The notes under the pieces: generated by a model | The model's input: only the letters and a program-made list of their open reading frames with translations | The model's database searches: none | What the model was told of the DNA's origin: nothing | Assembly: GCA_944389015.1 (NCBI GenBank) | Contig: CALXKS010000056.1 | Location: 1 to 51,319 of the forward strand | Origin: an uncultured Spirochaetaceae bacterium | GTDB taxonomy: Bacteria > Spirochaetota > Spirochaetia > Sphaerochaetales > Sphaerochaetaceae | Length of the DNA: 51,319 bases | Direction: 5' to 3' | Shown here: one piece after another, positions 17,082-27,652 of the stretch | Numbering within the stretch: position 1 is the stretch's first letter | Layout: the number at the start of each line of letters is the position of its first letter | Program-made: the position numbers and the translations under genes

Positions 17082-19124
17082 ATGCACAATGATAATGAAC
17101 TGAAAATCGGAGGACATTCCGAGGATGAGCTCAAGGCTGAGATCAAGGCCAGCGAAGACTATAATTCGAGTGGTATCACTGTTCTGAAAGGGCTTGAGGC
17201 TGTTCGTCTCAGACCTGGAATGTATATAGGATCCACAGGTATAGATGGACTTCATCATCTTGTCTATGAAGTTGTTGATAACTCCATAGATGAAGCTATG
17301 GCAGGTTTCTGCAATGATATCAAGGTATATCTTGATTATGGGGAAAATGGAGAGATCTGCACAGTCGAGGATAATGGACGCGGTATTCCTGTCGATATCC
17401 ATCCTGAAGAGGGTAAGAGCTCTCTTGAAGTAGTACTTACTCAGCTTCATGCCGGTGGAAAGTTCGATCATAACGCATATAAGGTCTCAGGTGGACTTCA
17501 TGGTGTCGGAGTTTCATGCGTGAATGCTCTTTCATCCTGGATGGAGGTCACTGTTCATCGTGCTCCGCATGTTTATAGGCAGGTCTATCATCAGGGAATT
17601 CCTGAGAAACCTGTTGAGATCATAGGTGATACAGACAGAACCGGTACGATAGTAAGATTCACTCCTGATTTTGAGATCATGGAGCAGAATTCTTTTGATT
17701 ATGATACTCTTGCTGCAAGATTCAAGGAACTGTCATATCTGAACAAAGGTATCTCCATCTCGATAACAGATAACAGGACAGAGCCTCCTAAATCTGAGAA
17801 GTTCCATGCTGAGGGAGGTCTTTCCTCATTTGTAAAGTATCTTAACGAATATAAGACTACCTTATTTGAGCCTATTTCATTCGAATGCCAGAAGGAAGAT
17901 GTATCGGTTGAGGTATCTCTTCAGTATAACGATAAATACGATGAGAAGATCTATACATTTGTAAATAATATCAATACCCGTGAAGGCGGTACTCATCTTT
18001 CAGGATTCAGAGCAGCTCTTTCAAGGTGTCTCAACAACCAGCTCAAGAAGAGCGTCAAGTATATGAAGAAGTACTCTGAAAGTCTGGAGGGATCTGATAT
18101 TTCCGAAGGTCTTACTGCTGTAATATCTGTCAAGATTCCTAATCCTCAGTTCGAGGGTCAGACAAAGATGAAGCTTGGAAACTCAAATGTAAAGGGAATA
18201 GTTGATTCCCTTGTGTATGAGAATCTTACCAACTATTTTGATGAATTCCCCGATTCAATCGATAAGCTTCTTGATAAAGTCACGAATGCAGCTCTTGGCC
18301 GTGTTGCGGCAAGAAAGGCTAGGGAGAATATCAGAAAGAAGAGTGAAGGAGGCGGTCTTCCTGGAAAACTCGCTGATTGTTCTGAGCGTGATCCTGAGAA
18401 GTGCGAGGTATTCATCGTTGAGGGAGATAGTGCAGGCGGATCAGCGAAGCAAGGACGTGATAGACAATTCCAGGCTATTCTTCCGCTTTGGGGAAAGATG
18501 CTGAATGTTGAGAAGTCGCAGGAAGCAAAAGTCCTTAACAATGATAAGCTTCAGCCTGTGATCCAGACTATCGGAGCCGGTATAACCCGTTATAACGATA
18601 CAGGATCTGATGATTATGAGGATGAGGATAAACCAGCGGAAAAAGAGAAGACATTCGATCTTTCAAAGGTAAGATACCATAAGGTGATTATCATGGCAGA
18701 TGCTGATGTCGATGGATCTCATATCAGAACTCTTCTGCTTACATTCTTCTTCCGCTATATGAGGCCGCTTATTGAGGCTGGATATGTTTATTTCGCAATG
18801 CCTCCTCTTTATAAGATCACGATAGGCAAGAAGATATTCTATGCATATGACGAGGTCGATAAAAAGAAGATACTTGCTGAGAATGCCCAGGGTATTGATG
18901 AGAACAAGATACCGATCCAGCGTTATAAGGGTCTTGGAGAGATGAATCCAGAGCAGTTATGGGAGACAACCATGAATCCTGAGACAAGAATGATAAGCAA
19001 GATCTGCCTCAAGGATGCAGAGGAAGCTGACAGAGTCTTCTCTATGCTCATGGGTGAGGAAGTCGAGCCTAGGCGCGAGTTCATCGAACAGAATGCGACA
19101 TTTGTCAGGACGCTTGATATCTGA
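17082..19124 (+). CDS. gyrB: DNA gyrase subunit B
   Basis: ATPase subunit of gyrase, which introduces negative supercoils. The 680-aa protein has the GHKL ATPase domain ([40 protein letters not shown]), the transducer domain, and the Toprim domain ([15 protein letters not shown] and DADVDGSHI). A short acidic insert ([12 protein letters not shown]) sits inside the Toprim region. An AAGGAAG ribosome site lies three bases before the ATG. GyrA follows 11 bases later, so the pair is one operon. Confidence 0.98.
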   Translation: MHNDNELKIGGHSEDELKAEIKASEDYNSSGITVLKGLEAVRLRPGMYIGSTGIDGLHHLVYEVVDNSIDEAMAGFCNDIKVYLDYGENGEICTVEDNGRGIPVDIHPEEGKSSLEVVLTQLHAGGKFDHNAYKVSGGLHGVGVSCVNALSSWMEVTVHRAPHVYRQVYHQGIPEKPVEIIGDTDRTGTIVRFTPDFEIMEQNSFDYDTLAARFKELSYLNKGISISITDNRTEPPKSEKFHAEGGLSSFVKYLNEYKTTLFEPISFECQKEDVSVEVSLQYNDKYDEKIYTFVNNINTREGGTHLSGFRAALSRCLNNQLKKSVKYMKKYSESLEGSDISEGLTAVISVKIPNPQFEGQTKMKLGNSNVKGIVDSLVYENLTNYFDEFPDSIDKLLDKVTNAALGRVAARKARENIRKKSEGGGLPGKLADCSERDPEKCEVFIVEGDSAGGSAKQGRDRQFQAILPLWGKMLNVEKSQEAKVLNNDKLQPVIQTIGAGITRYNDTGSDDYEDEDKPAEKEKTFDLSKVRYHKVIIMADADVDGSHIRTLLLTFFFRYMRPLIEAGYVYFAMPPLYKITIGKKIFYAYDEVDKKKILAENAQGIDENKIPIQRYKGLGEMNPEQLWETTMNPETRMISKICLKDAEEADRVFSMLMGEEVEPRREFIEQNATFVRTLDI

Positions 19125-19135
19125 GGAATAATGAT

Positions 19136-21619
19136 ATGGAAGACAGCCAGGAACTTACAGGGCGTGTAATCAATGCCGATATCTCGGAGGAGATGCGCAC
19201 AAGCTATATTAATTATGCAATGTCGGTCATCATAAGCAGAGCGCTTCCTGATGCCAGAGATGGACTTAAACCGGTCCATAGAAGAATTCTTTATGATATG
19301 TTCGAGCAGGGCATCCGCTATAATACGCCAAATAAGAAATGCGCGCGTATTGTTGGAGATGTTCTTGGTAAGTATCACCCTCATGGAGATGCATCTGTAT
19401 ATGATGCTCTTGTACGTCTAGGGCAGGATTTCTCTCTCCGTTATCCGGTAGTATCACCTCAGGGCAACTTCGGATCCATAGATGGTGATCCACCTGCTGC
19501 CATGAGGTATACAGAGGCAAGAATGAGCCGTATCGGTGAGGAAATGCTTGCCGATATACAGAAGGAAACTGTTGATTTCGTTCCGAACTATGATGATTCA
19601 ACAACTGAACCTGCTGTTCTGCCAGCAGCTTTCCCATTCCTTCTGACAAATGGTTCATCAGGAATTGCGGTTGGAATGGCAACCAACCTCGCTCCCCATA
19701 ATCTGCAGGAAGTCGTTGATGGAATCTGTGCATATATCGATAATCCTGATATAACGATTCCGGAGCTGATGAACTATATCAAAGGTCCTGATTTCCCATC
19801 ATATGGGATAATATGCGGTAAGAAAGGCATTATGGATGCCTATACTACAGGCAGGGGAAAGATAGTAATCCGCTCAAGATATGAGATTGAGGAGAATGAT
19901 CGAGGTCATGATGCGATCATATTCACAGAACTCCCCTATCAGGTGAATAAAGCTGAGCTTGTGAAGAAGATCGATGATCTCAGAAAGGATAATATCATTC
20001 CTAATATCTCCGCAGTAAGAGATGAAAGCGGAAGGGATGGCATAAGGGTCGTGGTTGAACTCAAGCAGGGAGCAGTTCCAAAGATCGTTCTCAATATGCT
20101 TTTCAGCCGTACTGCCCTTCAGAGCAATTTCAATGCATATAATCTTGCCCTCAAGGATGGAAAGCCTCAGCTTATGACTCTTAAGGACATGGTCGCTGTA
20201 TATGTCAATCATAGAGAGGAGGTCATAGAAAGGCGTACAAGATTCGATCTCAGAAAGGCAGAGGAAAGAGCACATATTCTTCTTGGTCTTAAGATCGGAC
20301 TTGAGAATATCGATGAAGTAATCAGGATCATAAAGGAGAGCGAGGATAACAATATAGCTTCTCTTGAGCTTCAGAAGGCCTTCAGTCTGGATAAGATACA
20401 GGCTGATGCCATCATTGATATGAAGCTCGGAAGGCTTTCCCATCTTGAAACCGATAAGATTCTGAATGAACTTTCCGATCTTGAAGCAAAGATCGCATAC
20501 TACAAGGATCTCCTTTCAGATAAAAATAAGATCCTTGGCGTTGTCCGTGATGAGATTATAACTATCGGGCAGAATTATGGGGATAGAAGGCGGACAGAGA
20601 TCATAGAACAAGAGCTTAATGATGCATCTCCAGAGGATTTCATAAAGAAGGAGGATGTTGTAATCAATATTTCCAGAAAGGGTTTTGCAAAGAGACTTTC
20701 AACCGATGAGTATAAAGCTCAGGGTCGCGGAGGGAAAGGAACGATAGGTGCAAAGCTTGTTGATGGAGATTATGTAGATCATCTCTTCATCTGTTCGTCA
20801 CATGATCTTGTGATGTTCGTAACAGACTTCGGTAAGGCATATTATATAAAAGCCTTTGAGATTCCTGAGGGAGCAAAGAATACAAAGGGAGCTAACATAA
20901 AGAACTTCCTTCAGATTGAGAATAATGAGAAAGTCACATCCGTCATTTCCTTCTCTGAATTCTCAGAAGAAGATTATCTCCTTATGGTCACACGTTTCGG
21001 AGTTGCAAAGAAGGTAAGGCTCAATGACTTCATCAATGCAAAGGCCAGAGGTGTCAAAGCCATCATCCTGGATGAGGGAGACTCCCTTATCTCTTCTATC
21101 TTCGTCAAAGATGACGATGATGTGATGATAGTCACCAAGAATGGAAAAGGTCTCAGAATCCATGCAGATGATGTAAGGACAATGGGAAGGGCAACCCATG
21201 GAGTGAGAGGAATCAGGCTCATCGGTGATGATGAGGTTGTAGGAGTCGTCCCTGTAGATAATGAGAAGCGTATTCTGATGATTACAGAGAATGGCAAAGG
21301 CAAGCAAGTCCGGTTCGATCAGTTCATGCCTCATGGCCGTGGAACAATGGGACAGAAGATCTATACAGTTGAAGACAAGGGGCTTGTCGGCGCAGTAGCT
21401 GTAGATGATGATTCGGATATTGTGATCATTACGCTCAAGGGTCAGACCATAAGAGTACATGCCAGAGATATCTCAATCCAGGGCAGAGCAGCAATGGGTG
21501 TTAAAGTTGCATCTTTCAAAAAGAAGGATGATCTGATCAATGCTATTGCAGTTACAGGTTACCAGGAGGATGATGAGTCCGAGGAAGCTGAAGAGGATTC
21601 TGATAACAGCAACCAGTAA
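19136..21619 (+). CDS. gyrA: DNA gyrase subunit A
   Basis: DNA-cleaving subunit of gyrase. The 827-aa protein has the N-terminal breakage-reunion domain with catalytic Tyr in [10 protein letters not shown], the quinolone-region sequence [15 protein letters not shown], and a C-terminal six-bladed wrapping domain with the GyrA-box variant QGRGGKG. It ends in an acidic tail ([15 protein letters not shown]). In the quinolone-resistance region the residue after GD is Ala (GDASVYD, where E. coli has GDSAVYD); this may be natural variation and its effect on drug sensitivity is not known from sequence alone. Confidence 0.98.
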   Translation: MEDSQELTGRVINADISEEMRTSYINYAMSVIISRALPDARDGLKPVHRRILYDMFEQGIRYNTPNKKCARIVGDVLGKYHPHGDASVYDALVRLGQDFSLRYPVVSPQGNFGSIDGDPPAAMRYTEARMSRIGEEMLADIQKETVDFVPNYDDSTTEPAVLPAAFPFLLTNGSSGIAVGMATNLAPHNLQEVVDGICAYIDNPDITIPELMNYIKGPDFPSYGIICGKKGIMDAYTTGRGKIVIRSRYEIEENDRGHDAIIFTELPYQVNKAELVKKIDDLRKDNIIPNISAVRDESGRDGIRVVVELKQGAVPKIVLNMLFSRTALQSNFNAYNLALKDGKPQLMTLKDMVAVYVNHREEVIERRTRFDLRKAEERAHILLGLKIGLENIDEVIRIIKESEDNNIASLELQKAFSLDKIQADAIIDMKLGRLSHLETDKILNELSDLEAKIAYYKDLLSDKNKILGVVRDEIITIGQNYGDRRRTEIIEQELNDASPEDFIKKEDVVINISRKGFAKRLSTDEYKAQGRGGKGTIGAKLVDGDYVDHLFICSSHDLVMFVTDFGKAYYIKAFEIPEGAKNTKGANIKNFLQIENNEKVTSVISFSEFSEEDYLLMVTRFGVAKKVRLNDFINAKARGVKAIILDEGDSLISSIFVKDDDDVMIVTKNGKGLRIHADDVRTMGRATHGVRGIRLIGDDEVVGVVPVDNEKRILMITENGKGKQVRFDQFMPHGRGTMGQKIYTVEDKGLVGAVAVDDDSDIVIITLKGQTIRVHARDISIQGRAAMGVKVASFKKKDDLINAIAVTGYQEDDESEEAEEDSDNSNQ

Positions 21620-21638
21620 CCGCAGCTGAATATGACAG

Positions 21639-21682
21639 CAGGGCCGTTGACAAGCTGAAAGCTTTCATTGGCCCTGTTTTTT
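21639..21682 (+). terminator. Terminator of gyrB-gyrA
   Basis: CAGGGCC (21639-21645) pairs with GGCCCTG (21670-21676), followed by six T. A smaller inverted repeat (AAGCT/AGCTT) lies in the loop. Confidence 0.85.
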
Positions 21683-22486
21683 ACAGCAAAGACAAAAGAA
21701 AATAATTATATAAAAACTATATAAAACAAAGAAAAAGTGACACGAATCCGGGTCAAAGTCTAGAAAATGGAATAAAACATAAAATAACCGTATCCATAAA
21801 CAGAAACATAGCAGGATTTTCAATGGTTTATATGGAGTGAAATCAAATGAGATTATATACCTATTAAATAGGGGTTTAACGAATAAGAAGTTCTAGGAAT
21901 CTGTTTCTATATACAATAATAAAAGCCGAAAAACTGCATTTAAACGCAAAAAATGAAGGTTTTTATCTGGGAAGGACAATAAAAATTTAAAATGGCTTTA
22001 AGTCCAATACCAGTCATCATTATGTATATATCAACTCTTAAATCTAGTCCACACATTTTATAAAAAATTAAGATCATTGTTTCACGTGAAACAGTGCGAA
22101 TGCATAATATGATTTGGACCTTTTGGAATTGCTGGAAAATATTTGGAATATTTCAAATTGGCAATAATTTATATTTCTAAGATTTATAACGTTAATTTTT
22201 AAAATTTAATATATAATGATTCTGTGATTATTGAGGCGTCAAATAATTTCATGGGGTTTAGTGTGTGAAAGTGGATGATGATATGTCCTCTTTATATCTC
22301 AGATCATTTATCTTTTGGATATTTCCAAATTAAAATATGTCATAGATAATCCAAACTTGGCTGCAACAGTGGTACATTTCATTGAATTTATATCATTTCA
22401 TTTGTGTGTGGTTTATTTTTTTATTTCCGTGTTGTTGGTTTGCGATTTATTGAATTTTTGTTGTTTATATTTTTTGATGTTTCACG
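21683..22486. other. AT-rich gene-free segment carrying parS
   Basis: About 800 bases with no credible coding sequence: possible reading frames are short, lack ribosome sites and show AT-rich codons unlike the neighbours. Apart from the two parS sites I see no other clear signal. It may serve as a centromere region or contain an RNA I cannot recognise. Confidence 0.6.
22078..22093. promoter_or_regulatory. parS: parS site 1
   Basis: TGTTTCACGTGAAACA, a perfect 16-bp palindrome identical to the bacterial chromosomal parS consensus bound by ParB. It lies upstream of parA-parB and about 6.6 kb from oriC. Confidence 0.96.
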
Positions 22487-22493
22487 TGAAACA
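22478..22493. promoter_or_regulatory. parS: parS site 2
   Basis: Second perfect TGTTTCACGTGAAACA, starting exactly 400 bases after the first. Its right edge overlaps the T-tract of the nfu terminator. Confidence 0.96.
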
Positions 22494-22518
22494 AAAACAG
22501 GCAGGGTTAAACCTGCCT
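22487..22518 (-). terminator. Terminator of nfu
   Basis: On the minus strand a GGCAGG/CCTGCC hairpin (22499-22518) is followed by TGTTTTTGTTT, which runs into parS site 2. Confidence 0.8.
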
Positions 22519-22540
22519 TTGTTGTCCGAAGATATATTTA

Positions 22541-22792
22541 TTAGAAATTGGGCTGACCATCATTGATTACAGTAAGCTCTTTATCCAAAGTCTCCCTCAT
22601 ATATCTTTGTACACCATTTGTAAGTGTAAGCTGGCTCATTGGGCAGCCTGCACATGCACCTACAAGTCTTACATGTACATTCTTGGTATTTTCGTCATAG
22701 CTGACATACTCGATATCACCACCATCGTTCTGCAGGGCAGGACGGATGGCGTTAATTGCTTCCTGAATAGCTTCAACAGTTATATTAGCCAT
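22541..22792 (-). CDS. NifU-like Fe-S scaffold protein (Nfu domain)
   Basis: The 83-aa single-domain protein matches the C-terminal NifU domain, which assembles or carries an Fe-S cluster through a CxxC pair: GACAGCPMSQLTL here, near residue 48. Other conserved parts are the N-terminal helix (IQEAINAIRPALQNDGGDIE). It stands alone on the minus strand between gyrA and parA, with its own terminator. Confidence 0.92.
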   Translation of the reverse strand: MANITVEAIQEAINAIRPALQNDGGDIEYVSYDENTKNVHVRLVGACAGCPMSQLTLTNGVQRYMRETLDKELTVINDGQPNF

Positions 22793-22907
22793 ATATTTCT
22801 CCCTTGGTTTGCTTAAAGATACTACACCCCATATGATCGGTCAAGATTTTAGCTAAACTCTAAATCTTTTTAATGACAATATATATTTAATTGTGTATTT
22901 TGGTATT

Positions 22908-23669
22908 ATGAGTGCGCACAAAATAATATTCTATAATCAGAAAGGTGGAGTGGGAAAAACGACAGCAACCGTTAATCTTGGATCTGCTCTTTCTGAATTA
23001 GGTCATAAGGTTCTTCTTGTGGATTTTGATGCACAATGTAACCTCACAGGTGCTGTTTCAGGAGATCTTAAGAAGGCAAATATCTATCAGGTAATTGCAG
23101 GGGATGTTCCTGCCAGTGTTGCAGTTCAATCCACAATCTTCAAAAATTTGTATTTGATTCCTGGCTCGTTGGATGTTGCTGGATTATCAATTGAGCTCGT
23201 TAATCAGAATAATCGTGAGTACTTTCTGAAGACTGCTCTTGAGTCCATTGATGATGATTTTGAGTTTATTCTTCTTGATTGTCCGCCATCGCTTGGTCTT
23301 GAGACAATGAATGCTCTTGCTTGGGCTGACTATATCATCATCCCATTGCAGTGTGAGTATCTTGCAATGGAAGGTCTTAATCTCATTATGAGGACTATAA
23401 GCAATGTAAAGAAGCAGCTGAATCCTAAGATCAAGACTTTGGGAATTCTTTTCACTATGTATCAGAAGAGGGCTCTTCTTAATCAGCAAGTAGTTGAGGA
23501 TATTTCATCATTCTTCAGTGATACTGTCTTCAAAACGATCATTCCTAGGTCAATTAGATTATCAGAAGCTCCTTCGCATGGCCTTCCAATCAATTATTAT
23601 GATAAATCGAATGTAGGAGCAAAAGCATTTGCGGAACTTGCTAAGGAGGTATTGAACCGTGTCCAGTGA
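22908..23669 (+). CDS. parA: Chromosome-partitioning ATPase ParA/Soj
   Basis: MinD-superfamily ATPase that forms a nucleoid gradient and moves ParB-parS complexes. From the ATG at 22908 it is 253 aa. Deviant Walker A NQKGGVGKTTATVNLG (residues 9-24, with the signature Lys), Walker A' VDFDAQCNLT, and Walker B LLDCPPSLG are present. It lacks the N-terminal HTH of plasmid ParA, as in chromosomal Soj. The gene overlaps parB by 11 bases. Confidence 0.96.
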   Translation: MSAHKIIFYNQKGGVGKTTATVNLGSALSELGHKVLLVDFDAQCNLTGAVSGDLKKANIYQVIAGDVPASVAVQSTIFKNLYLIPGSLDVAGLSIELVNQNNREYFLKTALESIDDDFEFILLDCPPSLGLETMNALAWADYIIIPLQCEYLAMEGLNLIMRTISNVKKQLNPKIKTLGILFTMYQKRALLNQQVVEDISSFFSDTVFKTIIPRSIRLSEAPSHGLPINYYDKSNVGAKAFAELAKEVLNRVQ

Positions 23670-24651
23670 TAAAAAGCATGGTCTTGGAAAAGGCATTGGA
23701 TCTTTGATGGGTAGTTTTGATTTTGATTCTCAGGTTGAGAATATAATCAATAAATCATCTTCTGATGTTTCTGTTGCTGCATCTTCAGAGATTAAAAAGA
23801 CAACGGGCGGTGCTGCATCCCGTAAATCAGATAAAGCAGAAAATGCTATCTCTGCGATTTTTGTTCCTCTTTCATGTATTTCAGCAAGTCCCAGTCAGCC
23901 TAGGAAGTCATTTGATGAGGAGTCTCTGAAAGAGCTATCTATTTCAATCAAAGAGCAGGGTGTTATCCAGCCTATCATAGTTGAGGAAATAGTGCCTGGA
24001 CGTTACTCGATTATCGCTGGAGAAAGGCGTTTCCGTGCTGCGGGACTTGCTGGTCTGGATAAAATACCGGTTATAATCAAATCGTTGAATGAAATGCAGA
24101 GGATCCAGATGTCTCTTATTGAGAATATTCAGAGAGAGAATCTTAATCCAATTGAAGAAGCTTCCGCATATCAATATCTTATGCAGCGATCTGATATGAC
24201 ACAGGAGCAGGTTGCAGAGAAGGTCGGAAAGTCCCGCTCCGCAATTGCAAACTCTCTTAGGCTTCTTTCTCTTTCAGATGCGATTAAAGATGATCTTATT
24301 TCTGGACAGATCTCAGCAGGGCATGCCAGAGCTATCCTTTCGCTTATCAATCCAGCTGATCAGCAGCTTCTCCGGGACAAGATCATTGAGAAGGATCTTT
24401 CCGTAAGAGAGGCGGAAAGGCTGGCTGATGAATACAATAAAGGGCATAAGATCGTTCCTAAGAAGAAGGATAGTAGCACTGATCCCGAAATCAATGAGAT
24501 TGAAGAGAAGTTTGTCTCTGCAATTGGCAATAGGTGCGAGATAAAAGGAAATTTGAGCAAAGGCAAGCTTATGATACGTTATCGTTCGCAGCAGGATCTT
24601 GAAAGAATTTATTCCCTCCTTTCTGATGGAGGAGAACTTTTTACGGAGTGA
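23659..24651 (+). CDS. parB: Chromosome-partitioning protein ParB/Spo0J
   Basis: CTP-dependent clamp that loads at parS and spreads. The 330-aa protein starts with GTG (AAGGAGG nine bases upstream). It has an N-terminal ParA-activating stretch (HGLGKGIGSL), a low-complexity linker, the CTP-binding ParB domain with GERRFRAAGLAGL and IENIQRENLNPIEEA, the HTH that reads parS (TQEQVAEKVGKSRSAIANSLRLL) and a C-terminal dimer domain. The two parS sites lie within 1.6 kb upstream. Confidence 0.96.
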   Translation: MSSDKKHGLGKGIGSLMGSFDFDSQVENIINKSSSDVSVAASSEIKKTTGGAASRKSDKAENAISAIFVPLSCISASPSQPRKSFDEESLKELSISIKEQGVIQPIIVEEIVPGRYSIIAGERRFRAAGLAGLDKIPVIIKSLNEMQRIQMSLIENIQRENLNPIEEASAYQYLMQRSDMTQEQVAEKVGKSRSAIANSLRLLSLSDAIKDDLISGQISAGHARAILSLINPADQQLLRDKIIEKDLSVREAERLADEYNKGHKIVPKKKDSSTDPEINEIEEKFVSAIGNRCEIKGNLSKGKLMIRYRSQQDLERIYSLLSDGGELFTE

Positions 24652-24654
24652 TAT

Positions 24655-25605
24655 ATGGATAAAAATAATCTTAAAGATGGTTTATATGCAGTGATCCACA
24701 CAGAGAAAGGTGATATTTTCCTTGAGCTTGAATATAAGCGCTGTCCGATGACAGTCTGCAATTTTGTTGGACTTGCAGAAGGAACGCTGAATATTGAGGA
24801 TAAGGGAACTCCATTCTATGATGGATTGTCTTTTCATAGGGTAATCAAGGATTTCATGATTCAGGGCGGATGCCCAAAGGGAGATGGAACGGGTGGCCCT
24901 GGATATAGATTCCCTGATGAATTTTCTCCCGAGTTGAAGCATGACCGACCAGGAATTCTTTCGATGGCGAATGCTGGCCCTGGCACAAATGGAAGCCAGT
25001 TCTTTATCACTCATGTACCAACACCATGGCTTGATGGCAAGCATACTGTCTTTGGTCACGTTATTGAAGGACAGAATGTTGTTGATAGCATTGAGCAAGG
25101 AGACAGAATTGATTCTGTTGAGATTATCAGGGTCGGAAGTGATGCTGAATCATTTGAAACATCTGGAGATTCTTTTGCTTCCTATGTTGAGGATGTTGAG
25201 AAGAAGGTGAAGGAAGCGCATAAAGCGGCTAAGGAAAAAGTTGAGAAAGAGATTGAAAACAGATATCCTAATGCGATAAAAACCCCTACGGGGCTTAGGT
25301 ATATTGTTCAAAATGAAGGATCAGGAGCTGCCTCTCCGAAAATGGGACAGAGCGTTACGGTCCACTACCAGGGAGAGCTTCTGAACGGTAAGATATTCGA
25401 TTCATCCTTCATAAGGGAAAAGCCCGCGACATTCCGTGTTGGTCAGGTTATTGATGGATGGAATGAGGCTCTTCAGTCCATGAAGAAAGGCGAGAAAAGA
25501 CTTCTTATCATTCCACCAGAGCTGGGCTATGGCGAATATGGATATCCGGGGGTTATCCCTCCTGATTCATATTTGATTTTCAATGTGGAGCTTCTTGATT
25601 TCTGA
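24655..25605 (+). CDS. Dual-family immunophilin: cyclophilin fused to FKBP
   Basis: Peptidyl-prolyl isomerase with both enzyme folds in one chain of 316 aa. Residues about 10-165 are a cyclophilin ([38 protein letters not shown], with the catalytic Arg and the QFF motif). A charged coiled-coil-like linker follows (about 175-205, Lys/Glu/Ala-rich). Residues about 210-316 are an FKBP domain ([47 protein letters not shown]). I know this order from the cyclophilin-FKBP protein of Treponema denticola. No signal peptide, so cytosolic. Coupled to parB (3-base gap) and to radA (TGATG). Confidence 0.92.
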   Translation: MDKNNLKDGLYAVIHTEKGDIFLELEYKRCPMTVCNFVGLAEGTLNIEDKGTPFYDGLSFHRVIKDFMIQGGCPKGDGTGGPGYRFPDEFSPELKHDRPGILSMANAGPGTNGSQFFITHVPTPWLDGKHTVFGHVIEGQNVVDSIEQGDRIDSVEIIRVGSDAESFETSGDSFASYVEDVEKKVKEAHKAAKEKVEKEIENRYPNAIKTPTGLRYIVQNEGSGAASPKMGQSVTVHYQGELLNGKIFDSSFIREKPATFRVGQVIDGWNEALQSMKKGEKRLLIIPPELGYGEYGYPGVIPPDSYLIFNVELLDF

Positions 25606-26969
25606 TGGCTAAAGAGAGTCTCCTGCAATATGTCTGCTCTGAATGCGGACATGTGGAATCCAAGTGGAATGGAAGATGCCCGGAATGCGGAGCATGGAAT
25701 TCCTTTGTTGAAGAGAAGGCTGTTCCGAAGGCAAAGGGTTCTTCTGCTGTTTCCCCTGTTATGGATGATTCTGTCAGGAAGCTCTCTGATATTCCTATTG
25801 AAAAGTCCATGCGTATCTCTTCTGGAATGGAAGAGCTGGACAGGGTTCTCGGCGGGGGTGTGATGAGGCCCTCATCGGTACTTGTTGGAGGGGAGCCTGG
25901 CATCGGCAAATCAACGATCATGATACAGATGCTATCGCACCTTTCTTCTTCTGCTGATGTACTGTATGTCTCCGGAGAAGAGTCTCCTTCGCAGGTAAGG
26001 ATGCGTGCTGACCGGCTTGGACTGGATAGCAGTCATATCTCTGTTTTCTGCGATACAAGGCTTGAGGCGCTTTCTGAGGCCATTGAAAGGGTTCAGCCGG
26101 GTTATATTGTCATCGACTCTCTCCAAACGCTTTACAGCGCATCCTTGCCCTCTCTGGCAGGCTCTCCCAATCAGGTCAGGGCATGCTGCATGGAGCTGTC
26201 TCTGCTGTCAAAGAAGATAGGGGCTGCCGTATTCTTCGTAGGTCATGTCACGAAAGATGGGAATATAGCAGGTCCTAAGATTGTTGAACATATGGTCGAT
26301 ACCGTTCTTTATTTTGAAGGCGCAGAATCAGGGCTGAGACTGCTCAGGGCAAGCAAGAACAGGTTCGGGTCTGTTGATGAGATCGGTCTTTTCATTATGG
26401 ATAGCGATGGGCTTCATGGCGTAAAGGATCCTGCCTCTGCTTTCATTTCCAGAAGAACAGGAAATGAGATTCCTTCAGGCATAGCGTTTACTCCCGTGAT
26501 AGAGGGAAGCCGTGCCTTCATTGTTGAGATACAGGCTCTTGTAGTACCCGCCAAGGGAAGTCTGCAGCGAATCTATTCTGACAGGATAGATAGCGCAAGG
26601 GTCAGCCGTGTTGCAGCCATCCTTGAAAGGCACGCAGGACTGATGCTTTCAGATCAGGATATATACGTGAATGTCGGAGGAGGCATGAAGCTTTCAGAGG
26701 TCTCTATTGAACTTGCGTTGGCGATTGCACTGTACAGCTCCAGGATGGATATTCCTGTTCCTATGCAGCTGGCAGCGTTTGGTGAGCTTTCGCTGGCAGG
26801 AGAGGTCCGTCCGGTATCGTTTGCGGCCAGAAGAATGAAGGCATTGTCGGATATGGGATTCACACGTGCTCTCACAACAGATAGTAAGGATGGCTTCCAT
26901 GTCGTATACGATGATGTGCATGATATAAAACAGGCAATAGTATCTGCTTTCAAAGCAAGAAAATATTAA
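25605..26969 (+). CDS. radA: DNA repair protein RadA
   Basis: RecA-like ATPase that drives branch migration of recombination intermediates. The 454-aa protein has the N-terminal four-Cys zinc finger (CSECGHVESKWNGRCPECG), Walker A GGEPGIGKSTIMIQ, the RadA signature KNRFG, and a C-terminal Lon-like domain (GGGMKLSEVSIELALAIALYSS). Its ATG overlaps the immunophilin stop. Confidence 0.97.
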   Translation: MAKESLLQYVCSECGHVESKWNGRCPECGAWNSFVEEKAVPKAKGSSAVSPVMDDSVRKLSDIPIEKSMRISSGMEELDRVLGGGVMRPSSVLVGGEPGIGKSTIMIQMLSHLSSSADVLYVSGEESPSQVRMRADRLGLDSSHISVFCDTRLEALSEAIERVQPGYIVIDSLQTLYSASLPSLAGSPNQVRACCMELSLLSKKIGAAVFFVGHVTKDGNIAGPKIVEHMVDTVLYFEGAESGLRLLRASKNRFGSVDEIGLFIMDSDGLHGVKDPASAFISRRTGNEIPSGIAFTPVIEGSRAFIVEIQALVVPAKGSLQRIYSDRIDSARVSRVAAILERHAGLMLSDQDIYVNVGGGMKLSEVSIELALAIALYSSRMDIPVPMQLAAFGELSLAGEVRPVSFAARRMKALSDMGFTRALTTDSKDGFHVVYDDVHDIKQAIVSAFKARKY

Positions 26970-26978
26970 TTAGTTAGA

Positions 26979-27640
26979 ATGGCTGATGAATTGAAAGGTA
27001 CCGATTTATGCATTGATGTTTTTCCTTCTACCAGCAATACAGCTCCCCTTGTTCTGCTGAATGCTGTAAACAAAGAAGAAGGGTTGATCAAGAAGGAAAT
27101 AGGAGATAAAGCGTCTCTGGCTGTCATTTCCGATCTCGTATGGAATGATGATCTTTCTCCATGGCCATGCGATGCGGTTTTCAGAGGAGGTGCGCCATTC
27201 GGGGGAAAAGCTGCAATTTATGCTGAGAGGCTTTCTTGCGAGATAGTGCCTGCTATCATCGAAAACTATGCTTTGCACCCTGAATACATTGCCATAGCAG
27301 GATATTCATTGGCCGGGCTCTTTGCATTGTATACCGCATACTGCACCGGCATCTTTTCCCGGATAGCCCAGTCTCTGGTTCTTTGTGGTATCCGGGATTT
27401 TCTGAGTTTGCCAGAAGCCATTCGATGAAGAAGAGACCAGAGCGTATATATTTTTCCCTAGGAGATAAGGAAGCAAGGACATCAAACAGGTATATGAAGG
27501 GGGTGGAAGCAGAGACCCGCAGGCTTTCAGACTTCTATTCTGCCTCTGGCATATCCACGAAAACCGAGCTCAATCCTGGAAACCATTTCCAGAATCATAT
27601 TGAGAGAACAGTGAAAGGGATACAATGGATTCTTGGATAG
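26979..27640 (+). pseudogene. Putative alpha/beta-hydrolase (esterase), interrupted by one frameshift
   Basis: The first 149 codons hold the nucleophile elbow IAGYSLAGLFALY; the frame then runs into CGIRDF and stops at 27428. The next frame from about 27370 continues the same fold (VSGSLWYPGFSEFARS, YFSLGDKEART, LNPGNHFQNHIERT, with Gly-Asp and His of the catalytic set) and stops at 27640. Restoring one base near 27368-27371 would join RIA to VSGSLWYPGF in a single protein of about 220 aa. It could be a true pseudogene or an assembly error in metagenomic data. Confidence 0.8.
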
Positions 27641-27652
27641 CATCCTCTGCCT

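Noticed and set aside
22315..22566. An 83-codon open frame in the parS region
   Set aside because: It spans parS and the nfu terminator, has no ribosome site and consists of AT-rich hydrophobic codons.
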